Of a stretch of 64,000 bases of DNA, positions 62,387-64,000 are shown piece after piece. Position 1 is the stretch's first letter; every line of letters starts with the position of its first letter. The stretch spans positions 4,340,001-4,404,000 of the forward strand of contig NZ_CP008884.1 of NCBI RefSeq assembly GCF_000725385.1. Direction: 5' to 3'. The position numbers and the translations under genes were made by a program. The notes under the pieces were generated by a model. That model was not told the origin of the DNA. It searched no databases and worked only from the letters and a program-made list of their open reading frames with translations. The stretch comes from Dyella japonica A8. GTDB lineage: Bacteria > Pseudomonadota > Gammaproteobacteria > Xanthomonadales > Rhodanobacteraceae.

Positions 62387-63613
62387 TTACTTCAGATAAT
62401 TGAACAGGCTCATCGACTTCACCTGCGCAAACATCTGCTGCGATGCCTGCAGCGCCGTCTGCTGCAACGACAGCTTGCTGATCGCGGTGTACGCATCGGC
62501 GCCCTGCACATCCGACAGCGCGGACTGATAGGTCACGTTGAGATCCTGATACACACTTTGTTGCTGCTGCACCGTGTTCAACCGCCCGCCGATGGACACC
62601 TGCACTGAACTGATCGACGACTGCGCCTGGTCGATGGATTCGATCTGGCGGCTCATCACATTGGTGAGCTGCGTGTCGCTGCCACCGCCTTGCAGCGCGC
62701 TGATCATGTTGTTCAACGTGCTGAAGATGTCCTGCTGCCCGCCCGTGCCCACCGACACCGTATCGCCCGCCGCAGGCGTGCCACTCATCGAGATGGTCAT
62801 GCCGTTGAAGCTGATCGAGCCGCCGTCGCTATAGGTGCCGCCGACCGGGTTGCCGCTGCTGTCGAGCACCGGGTTACCCTTCGCATCGGCGGCCGTCCAG
62901 GTACCGCCGGCACCGAACGTGATGGTGTAGCCGCCACCACTGGCAGCCTTGCCGCTGTTCCACGCGGCAAAGTCGGTGACGCTGTTGCTGCCCACCACCA
63001 GCGTGCCGGTATTGGCACCGCCGGCACTGGCCACGAACGAACCGTTGCCGGTGGGGATATTCATGAACAGGCCCGAGCCCGGATCGCTGGTCGCCACCTG
63101 CAGGCCCGAGCCCACGGCCGAGCGCTGCTGCCCATCGTTGCCGCCATAGGTGACCGCACCATTGGCGCCCACCAGGAACGGTGCCTTGGTGGTGCTGGTA
63201 CCGGCGAACAGCGCGTTGCCGTTGCTGTCGGTGGTATTGGCCAGTTGCACGAGCTGGTCGTGGATCTGGCTGAGCTGGCTGGCGATGCTCTTGCGGTCGC
63301 TGTCGGACAGCGTGCCGTTCACCGCCTGCAGCGCCAGCGTGCGCGCGGTGTCGAGCACGCTGTTCACCGAGCTGAGCGTGCTGGCTTCGGTGTTCAGCCG
63401 CGTGGTCGCCGAGTTGATGGTGTCCGAATACTGCGTGTTCGCCGCAATGACGTGGTTAAGGCTGACCACCTGTCCCGCGCCCGCCGGATCGTCCGAGGCG
63501 ACATTGATGCGGTTGCCCGTGGACACCTCGTTCTGGGTCGCCGCCAGCGCCGTCTGCTGGCTGATCATGGTGTTGAGCGATTGCTGGTACATCCAACTCG
63601 TTGAGAGACGCAT
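62387..63613 (-). CDS. flgL: hook-filament junction protein FlgL
   Basis: 408 residues. N-terminus MRLSTSWMYQQSLNTMISQQ and the flagellin-like D0/D1 helices (AATQNEVSTGNRINVASDDPAGAGQVVSL); C-terminus QQTALQASQQMFAQVKSMSLFNYL. The variable middle is Gly/Ser-rich. Follows flgK by six bases. Confidence 0.95.
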   Translation of the reverse strand: MRLSTSWMYQQSLNTMISQQTALAATQNEVSTGNRINVASDDPAGAGQVVSLNHVIAANTQYSDTINSATTRLNTEASTLSSVNSVLDTARTLALQAVNGTLSDSDRKSIASQLSQIHDQLVQLANTTDSNGNALFAGTSTTKAPFLVGANGAVTYGGNDGQQRSAVGSGLQVATSDPGSGLFMNIPTGNGSFVASAGGANTGTLVVGSNSVTDFAAWNSGKAASGGGYTITFGAGGTWTAADAKGNPVLDSSGNPVGGTYSDGGSISFNGMTISMSGTPAAGDTVSVGTGGQQDIFSTLNNMISALQGGGSDTQLTNVMSRQIESIDQAQSSISSVQVSIGGRLNTVQQQQSVYQDLNVTYQSALSDVQGADAYTAISKLSLQQTALQASQQMFAQVKSMSLFNYLK

Positions 63614-63619
63614 GGCTCT

Positions 63620-64000
63620 TTACCCGTGCAGCGCGGTGATCAAACTGCTGAAAATCGTCTGCGCGGTGGAGATCACCTGCGCGGAGGCCTGGTAAGCTTG
63701 CTGGTACTTGACCATGCTGGCCGCCTCTTCATCGAGGTTCACGCCCGACACGCTCTGCTGCGCGGACATGGCCTGGTTGTACAGGCTGGTTTGCGTGGTG
63801 AGGTTGCTTGCTGCCTGGCTGCCCACCGTGCCGATGCTGGTGGTGAGCGTGCCGTAGGAGTCGATCACCGACTGCGTGCCGCCATTCAGGATCTTGGTAT
63901 CGGCCAGCCCCGCCAGCGCCAGTGCGTTGCTGGTGTCGTTGAGGCCATTGCTGTTCGCGCCGATGGTGAACTTGTCGTTCGCGGCCGGTGTGCCCGAAGG
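63620..64000 (-). CDS. flgK: hook-filament junction protein FlgK, C-terminal part
   Basis: Only the last about 126 residues are in the window; the frame is open at base 64000. They include GANSNGLNDTSNALALAGL, a coiled segment SNLTTQTSLYNQAMSAQQS, and the diagnostic FlgK end SGVNLDEEAASMVKYQQAYQASAQVISTAQ. The 5' part lies beyond the window. Confidence 0.95.
   Translation of the reverse strand, partial: PSGTPAANDKFTIGANSNGLNDTSNALALAGLADTKILNGGTQSVIDSYGTLTTSIGTVGSQAASNLTTQTSLYNQAMSAQQSVSGVNLDEEAASMVKYQQAYQASAQVISTAQTIFSSLITALHG

Overview
The window is a high-GC, gene-dense gammaproteobacterial chromosome segment. It is most consistent with the Lysobacterales (Xanthomonadales), probably a Rhodanobacteraceae genus such as Dyella, Luteibacter or Rhodanobacter. 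That placement is inference. It rests on the flagellar layout (fleQ, motCD, flhF-flhG-fliA-cheYZA), on FliA- and RpoN-type promoters, and on two abundant dispersed palindromic repeat families (family A around CGTCATTCCCGCG and family B around GGGAGCGCACCCTGTGCGCGA).

Region 1 (1-12.3 kb) is housekeeping and accessory DNA. It holds a split proton-translocating transhydrogenase locus (pntAa separated from pntAb-pntB by an ECF sigma factor operon). It continues with cytidine deaminase, a nitroreductase, an ExoIX-like 5' nuclease, an AraC regulator next to an EamA-type permease, a Nudix hydrolase, two small secreted proteins, and a membrane diguanylate cyclase that carries a good sigma-28 promoter.

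Region 2 (12.3-25.8 kb) is a complete chemosensory operon on the minus strand: STAS, CheY-like, CheA, receptor, CheW, receptor, CheR, CheD, CheB, receptor, STAS. A sigma-28 promoter with consensus -10 and correct spacing sits in front of it. A second sigma-28-like promoter points the other way, into a FliK-like gene followed by an orphan FlhB C-terminal-domain gene.

Region 3 (25.8-30.6 kb) is an islet with two outer-membrane channel-like proteins and an AI-2E/PerM-type permease. The permease carries a long soluble tail that resembles a degenerate cobalamin-binding module.

Region 4 (30.6-64 kb) is the main flagellar locus, all on the minus strand. In transcription order it runs flgK (cut by the window edge), flgL, fliC, fliD, fliS, fliT-like, a PilZ-like gene, fleQ, fliEFGHIJK, fliLMNOPQR-flhBA, flhF, flhG, fliA, cheY, cheZ, cheA, motC, motD and a cheW-like gene. 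RpoN-type promoters lie before fliE and fliL, and a FliA-type promoter lies before fliC. This gives the usual hierarchy: FleQ/RpoN, then basal body and export genes, then FliA, then flagellin and chemotaxis. CheA of this locus has no obvious globular P2 domain. It carries instead three copies of a short motif that resembles the CheY-binding N-terminus of FliM. About 1.5 kb between fliL and fliK is non-coding repeat DNA with long inverted arms and a 7-bp tandem array.

No rRNA, tRNA, CRISPR array, transposase or prophage gene was seen.
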